Shown here piece after piece: positions 1 through 9,035 of a DNA stretch of 64,000 nt. Each line of letters begins with the position of its first letter. Position 1 is the first letter of the stretch. Made by a program: the position numbers and the translations under genes. This DNA is from UBA4615 sp046046245 (GTDB taxonomy: Bacteria > Pseudomonadota > Gammaproteobacteria > Burkholderiales > Burkholderiaceae_E): NCBI GenBank assembly GCA_046046245.1, contig JBJOKE010000021.1, positions 12,305 through 76,304 on the forward strand. The letters run 5' to 3'. The notes under the pieces were generated by a model that saw only the letters and a list, made by a program, of their open reading frames with translations, searched no databases and was not told the DNA's origin.

Positions 1-23
1 ACAGCCCGTCCCGTTCCGAGTCG

Positions 24-350
24 ATGCGCCGTCTTGGACTGGCCGAGTCCGGCTTCGCCGTGCTGACCGCGGTCATGCTCGCGGCGGGCGACGCGTCGTC
101 GCCCGCGATGACCGCGCTGATCGGCGCGGCCGCCGCGTGGATGGCGCTGCGCGGCCGACGCAGGGTCGAGCGGTCGGCGCCGCTCGACAGCGGCGAGCGT
201 CGCGAGCTCGAACGCCTGGCCGCCGGCTCGCGGCACGTGCGCGAACTGCTCGGCGTGCTCGGTCGCGCGGGCCAGCAGCCGGTCCGCCATGACCTCGACC
301 GCTGTCGGCGCATCGCCCGCCTGGAGTCGATGCTCGACGGGCGGACCTGA
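24..350 (+). CDS. Small membrane-anchored hypothetical protein
   Basis: A 108-residue open frame starting at ATG 24. Residues 11-21 and 28-42 are hydrophobic and rich in Ala, and are followed by a basic cluster (RGRRR near 44-48), which suggests one hairpin or two short membrane segments with a cytoplasmic charged helical tail. I recognise no family. No strong ribosome binding site is visible. The next gene begins 147 bp downstream on the same strand. It could be a chance frame in GC-rich DNA, but the hydrophobic-then-charged organisation favours a real small protein. Confidence 0.45.
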   Translation: MRRLGLAESGFAVLTAVMLAAGDASSPAMTALIGAAAAWMALRGRRRVERSAPLDSGERRELERLAAGSRHVRELLGVLGRAGQQPVRHDLDRCRRIARLESMLDGRT

Positions 351-497
351 CGGCCCGCGCCGTCAAGCGACCGGCCCGGGGTGGCTCACGAGGCGAGCCG
401 CGGACGGGTCATCCTCCCGAGAGGTTCGAACGTTCACTGCGATCCGCCGTCCCCCCGACGATCCTGTCTCCTTCCCACCCGCCGCACAGGGATACCC

Positions 498-704
498 ATG
501 CTCACCGCCAACGAACGAAAGGTCCTGGAACTCCGCTTCGGCCTCGGCAGCGACGACGCGTCGTCGGGGCTGACCCTGGTCGAGATCGCCCGTCGCCTCG
601 GTGTCACGCCGCAGCGCGCCAGCCAGCTCGAGGCGAGCGCGCTCGCCAAGATGCGCGAGGCGATGCGCGCCCGCGGCATCGCCTCGGTCGACGACGTCGT
701 GTGA
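498..704 (+). CDS. Orphan sigma-70 region 4-like small HTH protein
   Basis: A 68-residue protein that begins with MLTANERKVLELRFGL and continues LTLVEIARRLGVTPQRASQLE. This is the shape of sigma-70 region 4: a first helix ending in the L-x-x-R-F-G-L motif, then a helix-turn-helix around residues 25-55. There is no region 2 or 3, so it cannot be a complete sigma factor. The frame stays open upstream to 381, but homology starts at the ATG at 498, so I place the start there. It may bind DNA or core polymerase as a small regulator. Function is inferred from the motif alone. Confidence 0.6.
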   Translation: MLTANERKVLELRFGLGSDDASSGLTLVEIARRLGVTPQRASQLEASALAKMREAMRARGIASVDDVV

Positions 705-843
705 GGTGAACACCGGCCGCGGCGATGGAAAAGATCCCGACGCATCGCTGCCGAGATCGACCGATTCCGGCAGTCCATTCCGCCACGCACGCGTCACGCC
801 GAGAACCGGAGCGCCTAAGCTCGACGGGAGCCTGGGAGCTGCC

Positions 844-1149
844 GTGGCGGTGTACGTTCGGGGAACCTCCATACCGATCGACGAGATCCGCAACGGGGCC
901 GGCAGCCGACCCGTCGCCGATCGCCCTCGGCCGTCGTCGCCGGCGACGACCCCCGGCGGACGGCGTCCGAGACGGGCCGGGGCGCCGACCGTGACCGGCG
1001 CCCCGGTGAGGCGACCCGCCGAGTCCGACAGCGCACAGGACGAGACGCCGCTGACCCGGATCGTGGCGCAGATGCGGGCGGGCGTGGCGGGCACGCGGCC
1101 CCTCCCGCTCACCGGGACGCGAGGGGGCGTCGTGCCCGTGGCCGCCTGA
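844..1149 (+). CDS. Weakly supported hypothetical protein
   Basis: A 101-codon frame starting at GTG 844, with GGGAG at 834-838 as a possible ribosome binding site. It lies in the 476-bp stretch between the sigma-like protein and the DUF6502 gene, which otherwise holds no recognisable gene. The product is Arg/Pro-rich in the middle, with a more ordinary stretch (DETPLTRIVAQMRAG) near the C-terminus. No family is recognised. Codon composition is not distinctive enough to exclude a spurious frame. Confidence 0.25.
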   Translation: MAVYVRGTSIPIDEIRNGAGSRPVADRPRPSSPATTPGGRRPRRAGAPTVTGAPVRRPAESDSAQDETPLTRIVAQMRAGVAGTRPLPLTGTRGGVVPVAA

Positions 1150-1180
1150 TCGGTCACGGCTCGGCCCGCCGTCGGACGGC

Positions 1181-2062
1181 CTAGCGATCGAGCGGCTCGA
1201 TGTAGCAGTACACGCCCATCCGCAGCCGGTGGGTCGCGGGCCTGCCGGCTGCCCGGTCCGCGGTCTCCAGGCTGCCGAGGGTCGGCAGGAGCTGGCGGAC
1301 GACATCCCGCCAGTGCTCGGTCGCGCGGAGCTTCGCGTCCCGCGCCGACTCGGCGGACAGCTCGTCCGCATACACCCACTGCTCGAGGAAGGGCGCCACG
1401 CCGGGCGCGTAGCGGCCGTGCCGCTGCAGGGCCGCGATGTTCTCCCGCACCGCTGCGACGTGGTCGGCGATCGACACCGCGGCGAACTCGAGCAACCGAT
1501 GGAGCTCGTCGGCCGGAAGGCGCTCGAAGGCGCTGAGCGACACCGTATCGTGCGTCGGGTCGTGCGCCACCAGGCCGAGCCGCAGCAGTTCGTCGAGCAG
1601 CGTCGTCGGGTGGACGTCGGTGGTCACCGATCGCGCCAGCTTCTCGAACGAGCGCACGTCGCCACGGTCGATCCGGCGCGGCAGCACGAGCGGGCGGCCC
1701 GCCGGATCCTGCCAGCTCGGATCGTTGGCCCAGCGCAGGAACAGCTGGGAGATCGGCGACGGCCGGAAGCGGACGCGGTCCTCGCCGACCGATTCGAGCA
1801 GCCGCTTGACCTCCTTGCGATGGATGCCGGTCATCACGCTCAGCCGACTGACGGACACCTGCTCGCCGCCCGACGCGGTGCCCGCCGTACGGAGCGCCGC
1901 GAGCACCATCGCACGCTTGACCAGTTCCTCGAACTGGCCGATCCGGACCCCCTGGTCCATCGCGAAGCGGACCAGCTCGAGCAGCACGACCAGCAGGGCA
2001 TCGAGCGCCGCCGACCGTTCGCTGCCATGAATCCCTGCATCGGGCCCGGTGTGCGCATCCAT
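1181..2062 (-). CDS. DUF6502 family protein
   Basis: A 293-residue protein resembling the DUF6502 family. Recognisable parts are an N-terminal helical region (LVVLLELVRFAMDQGVRIG), a helix-turn-helix-like segment (VSRLSVMTGIHRKEVKRLL) and a middle segment with the family-typical DPSWQDPAGRPLVLP pattern, then LLDELLRLGLV. The HTH-like part suggests a DNA-binding or regulatory role, but the family has no established function. It is downstream of the quinone oxidoreductase on the same strand, separated by strong hairpins at 2101-2146, so it is probably transcribed separately. Confidence 0.75.
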   Translation of the reverse strand: MDAHTGPDAGIHGSERSAALDALLVVLLELVRFAMDQGVRIGQFEELVKRAMVLAALRTAGTASGGEQVSVSRLSVMTGIHRKEVKRLLESVGEDRVRFRPSPISQLFLRWANDPSWQDPAGRPLVLPRRIDRGDVRSFEKLARSVTTDVHPTTLLDELLRLGLVAHDPTHDTVSLSAFERLPADELHRLLEFAAVSIADHVAAVRENIAALQRHGRYAPGVAPFLEQWVYADELSAESARDAKLRATEHWRDVVRQLLPTLGSLETADRAAGRPATHRLRMGVYCYIEPLDR

Positions 2063-2100
2063 CCGGGCGATGCTAGCCGCAGACGGCGCCGCTCGAACAC

Positions 2101-2146
2101 CTGGGGGCGCCCCCAGCCCGGGCCCGCCGCACAGGCCGGCCCGGGC
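2101..2146 (-). terminator. Tandem GC-rich hairpins 3' of the quinone oxidoreductase
   Basis: Two inverted repeats are seen. CTGGGGGCGCCCCCAG at 2101-2116 is a perfect 16-bp palindrome. GCCCGGGCC at 2116-2124 pairs with GGCCCGGGC at 2138-2146 around a 13-nt loop. They lie just past the stop of the minus-strand oxidoreductase gene and upstream of the DUF6502 start. No U-tract follows, so intrinsic termination is only likely, not shown. Confidence 0.45.
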
Positions 2147-2153
2147 GTGCGCG

Positions 2154-3134
2154 TCAGCGCTTCGGCACGACCAGGATCTTGCCGGTCACCTTGCGCGCCG
2201 ACATGTCGTCGAGCGCCTGCGGCACCTGCTCGAGCGAGTACGTGCCCGAGACGTGCGGCCGCAGCTTGCCGTCCTTCATCCAGCCGAACATCTCCTTCAT
2301 GCCCTCGAGGTTCCTCGCCGGCTCGCGCCGCGTGAAGTCGCCCCAGAACACGCCGACGATCGAGGCGCCCTTCAGCAGCGCGAGGTTCAGCGGCAGCGAC
2401 GGGATCTGCCCGGCCGCGAACCCGATCACCAGGTAGCGGCCACGCCAGCCGATCGAGCGGAACGCTGGCTCGGCGAAGCGGCCGCCGACCGGGTCGTAGA
2501 TCACGTCCGGACCCTTGCCCCCGGTCTCGCGCTTGATCGCCTCGCGCAGGTCCTCGGTCTCGTAGTTGATGGTCGCGTCGGCGCCGTGCTCGCGGCAGAC
2601 CGCGAGCTTCTCGGCGGTGGACGCGGCCGCGATCACGCGCGCGCCGATCGCCTTGCCGATCTCGATCGCCGACAGGCCCACGCCGCCGGCCGCGCCCATC
2701 ACCAGCATCGTCTCGCCCGGCTGCAGCGCCGCGCGATCGCGGATCGCATGCCACGATGTGCCGTAGGTGAGCGTGAACGCGGCCGCGGTCTCGAACGACA
2801 TCCCGGCCGGGATCGGCATCACCTTGTCGGCCGGCGCGACCACTTCCTCGGCGAAGCAGCCGATCCCGGCATAGGCCATCACGGCGTCGCCCGGCTTCAC
2901 GTGGGTCACGCCGGCACCGACGGCGATCACCTCGCCGGCGGCCTCGGAGCCCGGCGTGAACGGCAGCTGCGGCTGCATCTGGTACTTCTTCTGGATGATC
3001 AGGACGTCGGGGAAGTTGACGCCCGCCGCGTGCACCCGGACGCGCACCTCGCCGGGGCCGGGATCCTTCGCCGGGATGTCCTCGATCACCAGCCGGTCGG
3101 CCGGCCCCCATTCCTTGCACAGCACCGCCTTCAT
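2154..3134 (-). CDS. NADPH:quinone oxidoreductase family protein (zinc-independent MDR)
   Basis: A 326-residue medium-chain dehydrogenase/reductase of the QOR type. It has an N-terminal GroES-like half with AAGVNFPDVL and PFTPGSEAAGEV, and a Rossmann half with the nucleotide-binding signature GAAGGVGLSAIEIG near residues 149-162. The zinc-ligand cysteines of alcohol dehydrogenases are absent, which fits the quinone or enone reductase branch. It would use NADPH to reduce quinones or alpha,beta-unsaturated carbonyls in the cytoplasm. It is divergent from the nitronate monooxygenase gene across a 120-bp gap that includes a GGCCGGGG/CCCCGGCC hairpin at 3177-3195. The exact substrate is unknown. 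Confidence 0.85.
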   Translation of the reverse strand: MKAVLCKEWGPADRLVIEDIPAKDPGPGEVRVRVHAAGVNFPDVLIIQKKYQMQPQLPFTPGSEAAGEVIAVGAGVTHVKPGDAVMAYAGIGCFAEEVVAPADKVMPIPAGMSFETAAAFTLTYGTSWHAIRDRAALQPGETMLVMGAAGGVGLSAIEIGKAIGARVIAAASTAEKLAVCREHGADATINYETEDLREAIKRETGGKGPDVIYDPVGGRFAEPAFRSIGWRGRYLVIGFAAGQIPSLPLNLALLKGASIVGVFWGDFTRREPARNLEGMKEMFGWMKDGKLRPHVSGTYSLEQVPQALDDMSARKVTGKILVVPKR

Positions 3135-3254
3135 CGTCGTCCTCCTGGTCCGGGATTCCGGCGAAGTCTACCGTGGGGCCGGGGTGCCCCCGGCCGCGTG
3201 TATCCTTGCCCGGCTCCGAAAACGGCCGAGCGCGGCAGGCGCAAAGGACAGAGG

Positions 3255-4238
3255 ATGACGCTGCAGGAACTCAAACGACGGCTCGCGATCCCGGTGATCG
3301 GCTCGCCGCTCTTCATCGTGTCGAACCCGGACCTGGTGATCGCCCAGTGCAAGGCGGGCATCGTCGGCTCGTTCCCGGCGCTCAACGCGCGGCCGGCCGA
3401 GGAACTCGAGCGCTGGCTGCAGCGCATCACCAGCGAGCTCGCCGAGTGGGACCGCCAGCACCCCGAACGGCCGTCGGCGCCGTTCGCGGTCAATCAGATC
3501 GTGCACAAGTCGAACGACCGCCTCGAGCACGACGTCGCGATGTGCGTGAAGTACAAGGTGCCGCTGATCATCACCTCGCTCGGCGCACGCACCGACGTCA
3601 ACGAGGCGATCCACTCCTACGGCGGCATGGTGCTGCACGACGTCATCAACCAGACCTTCGCGCACAAGGCGATCGAGAAGGGGGCCGATGGCCTGATCCT
3701 GGTCGCCACCGGCGCGGGCGGCCATGCCGGCGTGCAGTCGCCCTTCGCGCTGGTGCAGGAGACCCGCGAGTGGTTCGACGGCCCGATCGCGCTGTCGGGC
3801 TCGATCGCCACCGGCGACGCGGTGCTCGCCGCCCAGGCGATGGGCGCCGACTTCGGCTACATCGGCTCGGCCTTCATCGCGACGAAGGAGGCGAACGCCA
3901 CCGAGGGCTACAAGAACGCGATCGTCGCGGGCGCCGCCCAGGACATCGTCTACACGAACCTGTTCACCGGCGTGCACGGCAACTACCTGCGGCCGTCGAT
4001 CGTCGCCGCCGGGCTCGATCCCGACAACCTGCCCGAGAGCGACCCGAGCAAGATGCAGTTCGGCTCGGGCGGCAGCGCGAAGAGCAAGGCCTGGCGCGAC
4101 ATCTGGGGCTGCGGTCAGGGCATCGGCGCGGTCAAGGACGTGCCCACGGCCGGCGAGTACGTCGCCAAGCTGATCCGCCAGTACGACGCGGCGCGCGCCC
4201 GGCTCGGGCTGCCGGTGCCGCAGCGCGCCGCCGCCTGA
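3255..4238 (+). CDS. Nitronate monooxygenase / 2-nitropropane dioxygenase-like flavoprotein
   Basis: A 327-residue FMN TIM-barrel protein of the NMO family. The start at ATG 3255 is preceded by a purine-rich GACAGAGG. Family features are the N-terminal IPVIGSPLFIVSNPDLV segment, the phosphate-binding loop and the GAGGHAG motif, whose His is the family catalytic base. Members oxidise alkyl nitronates, but many homologues in degradation clusters have undefined enoyl or quinone substrates. It is followed after 276 bp by the promoter of the ABC-importer operon, so it is probably its own unit. Confidence 0.85.
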   Translation: MTLQELKRRLAIPVIGSPLFIVSNPDLVIAQCKAGIVGSFPALNARPAEELERWLQRITSELAEWDRQHPERPSAPFAVNQIVHKSNDRLEHDVAMCVKYKVPLIITSLGARTDVNEAIHSYGGMVLHDVINQTFAHKAIEKGADGLILVATGAGGHAGVQSPFALVQETREWFDGPIALSGSIATGDAVLAAQAMGADFGYIGSAFIATKEANATEGYKNAIVAGAAQDIVYTNLFTGVHGNYLRPSIVAAGLDPDNLPESDPSKMQFGSGGSAKSKAWRDIWGCGQGIGAVKDVPTAGEYVAKLIRQYDAARARLGLPVPQRAAA

Positions 4239-4395
4239 GCGCCACGCGCCGATCGCCGCCGGCCGATCCGCGCCGGCGGCGCGGCCGCGCCCCGCGGCCC
4301 CCATCCCGTCGCGCCCCCCTTCACCCGTCGCGCGCCGCCGTCGCGGCCGACGTCCGGCCGTGCCCGGTTCCGGAAGGGTCGCGACGCGCGCCCGC

Positions 4396-4425
4396 TTGAC
4401 GGGCCGGTTGAATCCCGACCATTAT
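4396..4425 (+). promoter_or_regulatory. Candidate sigma-70 promoter of the importer/BVMO operon
   Basis: TTGACG at 4396-4401 and CATTAT at 4420-4425 are separated by 18 bp, in a locally AT-richer part of the 276-bp gap before the solute receptor gene. The rest of the gap (4239-4395) shows nothing recognisable. The assignment rests on sequence match and position only. Confidence 0.45.
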
Positions 4426-4430
4426 CGATT

Positions 4431-4446
4431 CGTACTGACCAGTACG
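4431..4446. promoter_or_regulatory. Perfect palindrome, candidate TetR operator
   Basis: CGTACT-GACC-AGTACG is a perfect inverted repeat with a 4-bp centre, placed directly after the candidate -10 box, where a bound repressor would block transcription. A second palindrome, ACCGATCGGT, lies at 4459-4468. The operon driven from here encodes a TetR regulator at 10685, the natural candidate ligand-responsive repressor. Binding is inference. Confidence 0.5.
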
Positions 4447-4514
4447 GATTCAGACCGAACCGATCGGTCCACGATGCCAAGACGACGCCCAGACGAGGCG
4501 AAGGAGGAGACACG

Positions 4515-5690
4515 ATGAACACCCGACGACGCGTGCTGTCCGGCCTGGCGGCCACCGGCCTGGGCGGGCTGCCCGGACTCGCCCGCGCACAGGCCGCGGA
4601 CACCCTGAAGATCGGCCTGAACCTCGAGCGCACCGGCGTGGCGGCGAGCTACGGCGGCCACCTGCTGATCGCCGCGCAGATCGCGCTCGACGAGATCAAC
4701 GCGGCCGGCGGCGTCAACGGCTCGAAGCTCGAGTTCGTCATCGAGGACAACCGCTCGAGCCCCGAGCAGGCGGTGATCGCCACGCGCAACCTCGAGAAGG
4801 CCGGCGTCTTCTCGATCCTCGGCCCGATCCAGAGCTCGCAGTGCCGGACCGCGTTCCCGGCCTCGAACCGCGCCGGTCTCGTCTCGGTCTCGCCGGGCTC
4901 GGGCGCACCCGGCCTGACCGCGCAGAACCGCCCCTGGACCTTCCGCAACGCCGCGATCGACCAGGTGATCATCGACGAGCTGGTGGCGACCCTGCGCAAG
5001 CGCTACCCGAACGCGAAGAACGTCGTGGCGACCCTCGAGGCGAAGGACGCCTACGTCACCAACCTGGTGAAGAACGTCGCGCCCTCGGCGCTCGAGCGCA
5101 ACGGCTTCACGATCGTCAACAAGGACGCGCTGATCGAGATCCCGGCCGAGACGACCGACTACAGCGTCTTCGTCACCCGGATCAAGGCGCTGAACCCCGA
5201 CCTGGTGCTGCTCGGCATCCAGTTCGAGTCGGGTGCGCGGCTGATGCGCGAGGCGCAGCGGCAGAAGCTCGCGGTGCCGATGTTCGCCGGGCTGGGCTAC
5301 GTGACCGACTCGGTCGCCGACGCGGCGAAGGACCTCGAGGTCTGGGCCGGCCAGCCCTTCGACCCGAACGGCGGCGACGCGGCCACGCAGGCCTTCGTGA
5401 AGACCTTCAAGGCGCGCGTCGAGAAGGAGCTGCCCGGCCAGTACACCAACCCGACCTACATCGACGCCGGCGGCTACGAGACGGTCCGGATGCTCGCCGA
5501 CGCCTACAAGACCGCGGGCGCGACGCCGAAGTCGGCACCGGCCGAGGTGCGGGCCAAGGTCCGCGACTACCTCGCGGGGCTGAAGTCCTTCCAGGGACTG
5601 GGCAACACGCTGTCGATCAATGCCGAGGGCGACGCCATCAAGCCGACGCTGCTGTATCGCACCGGCGGCGGCAAGTGGACGAAGGTCTGA
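4515..5690 (+). CDS. ABC transporter substrate-binding protein, Leu/Ile/Val-binding (HAAT) family
   Basis: A 391-residue periplasmic receptor. Residues 1-25 form a Tat/Sec-like signal (RRR at 4-6, then a hydrophobic stretch and ARA cleavage site). The mature part begins with the LivK-type LKIGLNLERTGVAASYG and has the receptor-family elements ALDEINAAGGVNG and EDNRSSPEQAV. It would deliver an unidentified organic acid, amide or aromatic ligand to the permease encoded by the next four genes. The start at ATG 4515 is preceded by GGAGGAG-type purines. Genomic context with acyl-CoA ligase and monooxygenase suggests an aromatic or keto-acid rather than an amino acid. Confidence 0.9.
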   Translation: MNTRRRVLSGLAATGLGGLPGLARAQAADTLKIGLNLERTGVAASYGGHLLIAAQIALDEINAAGGVNGSKLEFVIEDNRSSPEQAVIATRNLEKAGVFSILGPIQSSQCRTAFPASNRAGLVSVSPGSGAPGLTAQNRPWTFRNAAIDQVIIDELVATLRKRYPNAKNVVATLEAKDAYVTNLVKNVAPSALERNGFTIVNKDALIEIPAETTDYSVFVTRIKALNPDLVLLGIQFESGARLMREAQRQKLAVPMFAGLGYVTDSVADAAKDLEVWAGQPFDPNGGDAATQAFVKTFKARVEKELPGQYTNPTYIDAGGYETVRMLADAYKTAGATPKSAPAEVRAKVRDYLAGLKSFQGLGNTLSINAEGDAIKPTLLYRTGGGKWTKV

Positions 5691-5754
5691 CGCACGAGCC
5701 ACCCACGACGGTCCCCGGCCCGCGCCGGGGACCGCGCCTCGGAGGACCCCCCGC

Positions 5755-6627
5755 TTGATCGCCCAGCAACTGGTCAACGGGCTGATGCTCGGCAGCGTCT
5801 ATGCGCTGATCGGCATCGGCTACACGCTGGTCTTCGGCGTGCTGAGGATGCTGAACCTCGCGCACGCCTACCTGTTCATGGCCGCCCCCTTCGTCGCGCT
5901 CAGCCTCGGCGCGGCGGGCGTGCACCCGGCCTTCGCGCTCGCCGGTGGCCTCGCGGCCGCGGCGCTGCTCGGCATGGTGCTGTACTACGCGGCGTTCCGC
6001 CCGATCTCGAGCCAGCACGCGCTCGGCGGCTTCGTCACCAGCCTGTCGTTCGGCATCGTGCTGCAGGTGATCGTCGTCAACCGCTTCGGCACGCTGCAGA
6101 AGCCGTTCTCCTTCGGCCTCGCGCTGCCCGACCTGGAGCTGGGAACCGTGCTGCTGAGCGGCCTGCAGGCGGCCAGCCTCGCGCTGTCGGCCGCGCTGAT
6201 GGTCGGCTTGCTGCTGCTGCTCAAGCGTACGCGCTTCGGCCGCAACGTCCGCGCGATCGCCGAGAACGAGACCGCGGCCGCGCTGCTCGGCGTCGCGGTG
6301 CCGCGCAACATCCTCGCGGTGTTCGCGCTGTCGTCGGGGCTCGCCGGGCTGGCCGGCCTGATGGTCGCGCTGCGCTTCGAGCAGATCGGCGCCTACATGG
6401 GCGACCACTACGCGACCAAGGCGCTCGCGGTGATCGTCATCGGCGGGCTCGGCGACGTCCGCGGCGCGATGGCCGCGGGCCTGCTGCTCGGCGTCTGCGA
6501 GGTGCTGTTCCAGGCCTACGCGCCCACCGGCTGGTCGGAGGCCTTCGTCTGGCTGCTGCTGATCGGCGTCTTCCTGCTCAAGCCCGAAGGCCTGTTCGGC
6601 ACGGGCGTGCAGCGCCGGGAGGTCTGA
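5755..6627 (+). CDS. ABC transporter permease, LivH family
   Basis: A 290-residue inner-membrane permease with about eight hydrophobic segments. I choose the TTG at 5755 because GGAGGA sits at 5741-5746 and the product then starts with the typical LivH opening IAQQLVNGLMLGSVYALIGIG. The EAA-like cytoplasmic loop (TRFGRNVRAIAENETAAALLG) contacts the ATPases. It overlaps the next permease gene at TGATG (6625-6629), so translation is coupled. Confidence 0.9.
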   Translation: MIAQQLVNGLMLGSVYALIGIGYTLVFGVLRMLNLAHAYLFMAAPFVALSLGAAGVHPAFALAGGLAAAALLGMVLYYAAFRPISSQHALGGFVTSLSFGIVLQVIVVNRFGTLQKPFSFGLALPDLELGTVLLSGLQAASLALSAALMVGLLLLLKRTRFGRNVRAIAENETAAALLGVAVPRNILAVFALSSGLAGLAGLMVALRFEQIGAYMGDHYATKALAVIVIGGLGDVRGAMAAGLLLGVCEVLFQAYAPTGWSEAFVWLLLIGVFLLKPEGLFGTGVQRREV

Positions 6628-7522
6628 TGGAGATCCTCCTGTCGGAGCCGGTGCAGGCGATCGTCGCGATCAACCTGCTGCTGGTGCTGAGCCTGCTGTT
6701 CCCCTTCGTGACCGGCGTCTGGTCGCTCGGCCTGCCGGGCTTCATGGCGGTGGGCGCGTACGCGGGCGCCTGGCTGTCGACGCAGGCCGGCTGGCCGGTC
6801 TGGGCCGCGCTCGCGGTGTCGGCGGTGACCGGCTCGATCGCCACCCTGCCCTTCGGCCTGCTCGCGCTGCGGATCCGCGGCATCTACCTGGCGATCGCGA
6901 CGCTCGCGGCCGCCGAGCTCACGCTGCTGTTCTTCTCGCACTTCAAGCCCACCGGCGCGGTGATGGGCCTGACCGGCATGCCCTTCCTCGACCCGCGCTG
7001 GATCGTCGCGATGGCCGCGCTGGCATTCGCCTTCAGCGCCTGGCTCTACTGCACGCGGCTGGGCAAGGCGATGCAGGCGGCCGGCTCCGATCCGGTGGTG
7101 GCGGCCTGCCACGGCCTGAACGTGCCGGTGCTGCAGCTGTCCGCGCTCGCGCTCGGCGGCGCATTCGCCGGCCTCGCCGGCGGCTGCTTCGCGCACTTCT
7201 ACTCGTTCATCGCGCCGAACAACTTCGGCTTCCACCGCACCGTCGACATCCTGATGTTCCTCGTGATCGGCGGCTTCACGCCGGTGGGCGCGGCGCTCGG
7301 GTCCACGGTCCTCACGTTGATCCCGCAGTTCGTCGGCGGCCTGGAGAAGTGGGCCCCGGCGCTCTACGGCGCGATCGCGCTCGCGATGGCCGCGTTCATG
7401 CCCGCCGGGCTCGTGCCGAAGAACCGGTTCGCGTCCCTGCTGCGACGCCGTGCCGCGCCGCCGGCCGCCGCCGCGGTCCGCACGCAGGCCGCCGCGCCGA
7501 CCGTCCGCGAAGGAGGCGCCTG

Positions 7523-7523
<1 letters not shown>
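6627..7523 (+). CDS. ABC transporter permease, LivM family
   Basis: A 298-residue inner-membrane permease that pairs with the LivH-type subunit. It has multiple hydrophobic helices, the family segment LRIRGIYLAIATLAAAELT and the coupling loop TRLGKAMQAAGSDPVVAACHGLNV. The tail after about residue 265 is Arg/Ala-rich and probably cytoplasmic. It overlaps its neighbours at both ends by a few bases (ATGA-type junctions), so it is part of one operon. Confidence 0.9.
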
Positions 7524-8266
<743 letters not shown>

Positions 8267-8268
8267 CG

Positions 8269-9015
8269 GTGACCGACGTCGACGTGAAGGACGGCCTGAG
8301 GGTCGAGGGGCTGACCGTGGGTTACGGCAAGGCGCCGGTGCTCGAGGGCCTGTCGCTCGCGGTGCCGCGCGGCCAGGTGGTGGCGGTCGTCGGTCCGAAC
8401 GGTGCCGGCAAGAGCACGCTGGTCCGCACGGTCGCCGGGCTGCTGCGGCCCTCGGCCGGTCGGATCGACTTCGACGGCACGTCGCTGCTGCGCAGGCGCC
8501 CCAACGAGATCGCCCGCGGCGGCGTGCTGATGGTGCCCGAGACCCGCGACATCTTCGGCGGCATGACCGTCTGGGAGAACCTGAAGGTCGCCTTCGACAA
8601 CCTCGACCCCGACGGCGACGAGCATGCCGCCTTCGAACGGATCTACGGCCTGTTCCCGATCCTGCGCGAGCGGCGCGAGCAGGTGGCCGGCAACCTGTCG
8701 GGCGGCCAGCAGCAGATGCTCGCGATCGGCCGCGCGCTGCTCGGCCGGCCGAAGCTGCTGATGCTCGACGAGCCCTCGCTCGGGCTGGCGCGGATCGTGA
8801 TCGTCGACATCTACGCCTCGCTGAGGCGGCTGCGCGAGGAGGGCATCACGGTGCTGCTGGTCGAGCAGAACGCGACGATGGCGGTGGACTTCGCCGACCA
8901 CTCGCTGGTGCTGGTCAACGGCCGCGTGGTGCTGCAGGGCCCGCGCGATGCGATGCGCGGCAACGAGGAGATGGTGCGTCACTACCTGGGCGGCACGACC
9001 GCGACCGCCCGCTGA
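8269..9015 (+). CDS. ABC transporter ATP-binding protein, LivF family
   Basis: A 248-residue ATPase starting at GTG 8269, two bases after the LivG stop. It contains Walker A GPNGAGKST, an intact ABC signature LSGGQQQ, Walker B LLMLDEPSLGLA and the switch His position taken by Gln in VEQNA, as is usual for LivF. It completes a five-component importer (receptor, two permeases, two ATPases). The acyl-CoA ligase follows after 20 bp. Confidence 0.9.
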   Translation: MTDVDVKDGLRVEGLTVGYGKAPVLEGLSLAVPRGQVVAVVGPNGAGKSTLVRTVAGLLRPSAGRIDFDGTSLLRRRPNEIARGGVLMVPETRDIFGGMTVWENLKVAFDNLDPDGDEHAAFERIYGLFPILRERREQVAGNLSGGQQQMLAIGRALLGRPKLLMLDEPSLGLARIVIVDIYASLRRLREEGITVLLVEQNATMAVDFADHSLVLVNGRVVLQGPRDAMRGNEEMVRHYLGGTTATAR

Positions 9016-9035
9016 CCGCGACGAGGACACGATCG

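Noticed and set aside
415..440. Possible tRNA T-loop (GGTTCGAAC near 421)
   Set aside because: No matching acceptor stem or anticodon arm around it; it is upstream of the sigma-like gene only by chance.
3177..3195. Hairpin GGCCGGGG/CCCCGGCC as a riboswitch or attenuator before the nitronate monooxygenase
   Set aside because: A single short hairpin with 3-nt loop and no further conserved structure; it could also be chance in a GC-rich divergent gap.
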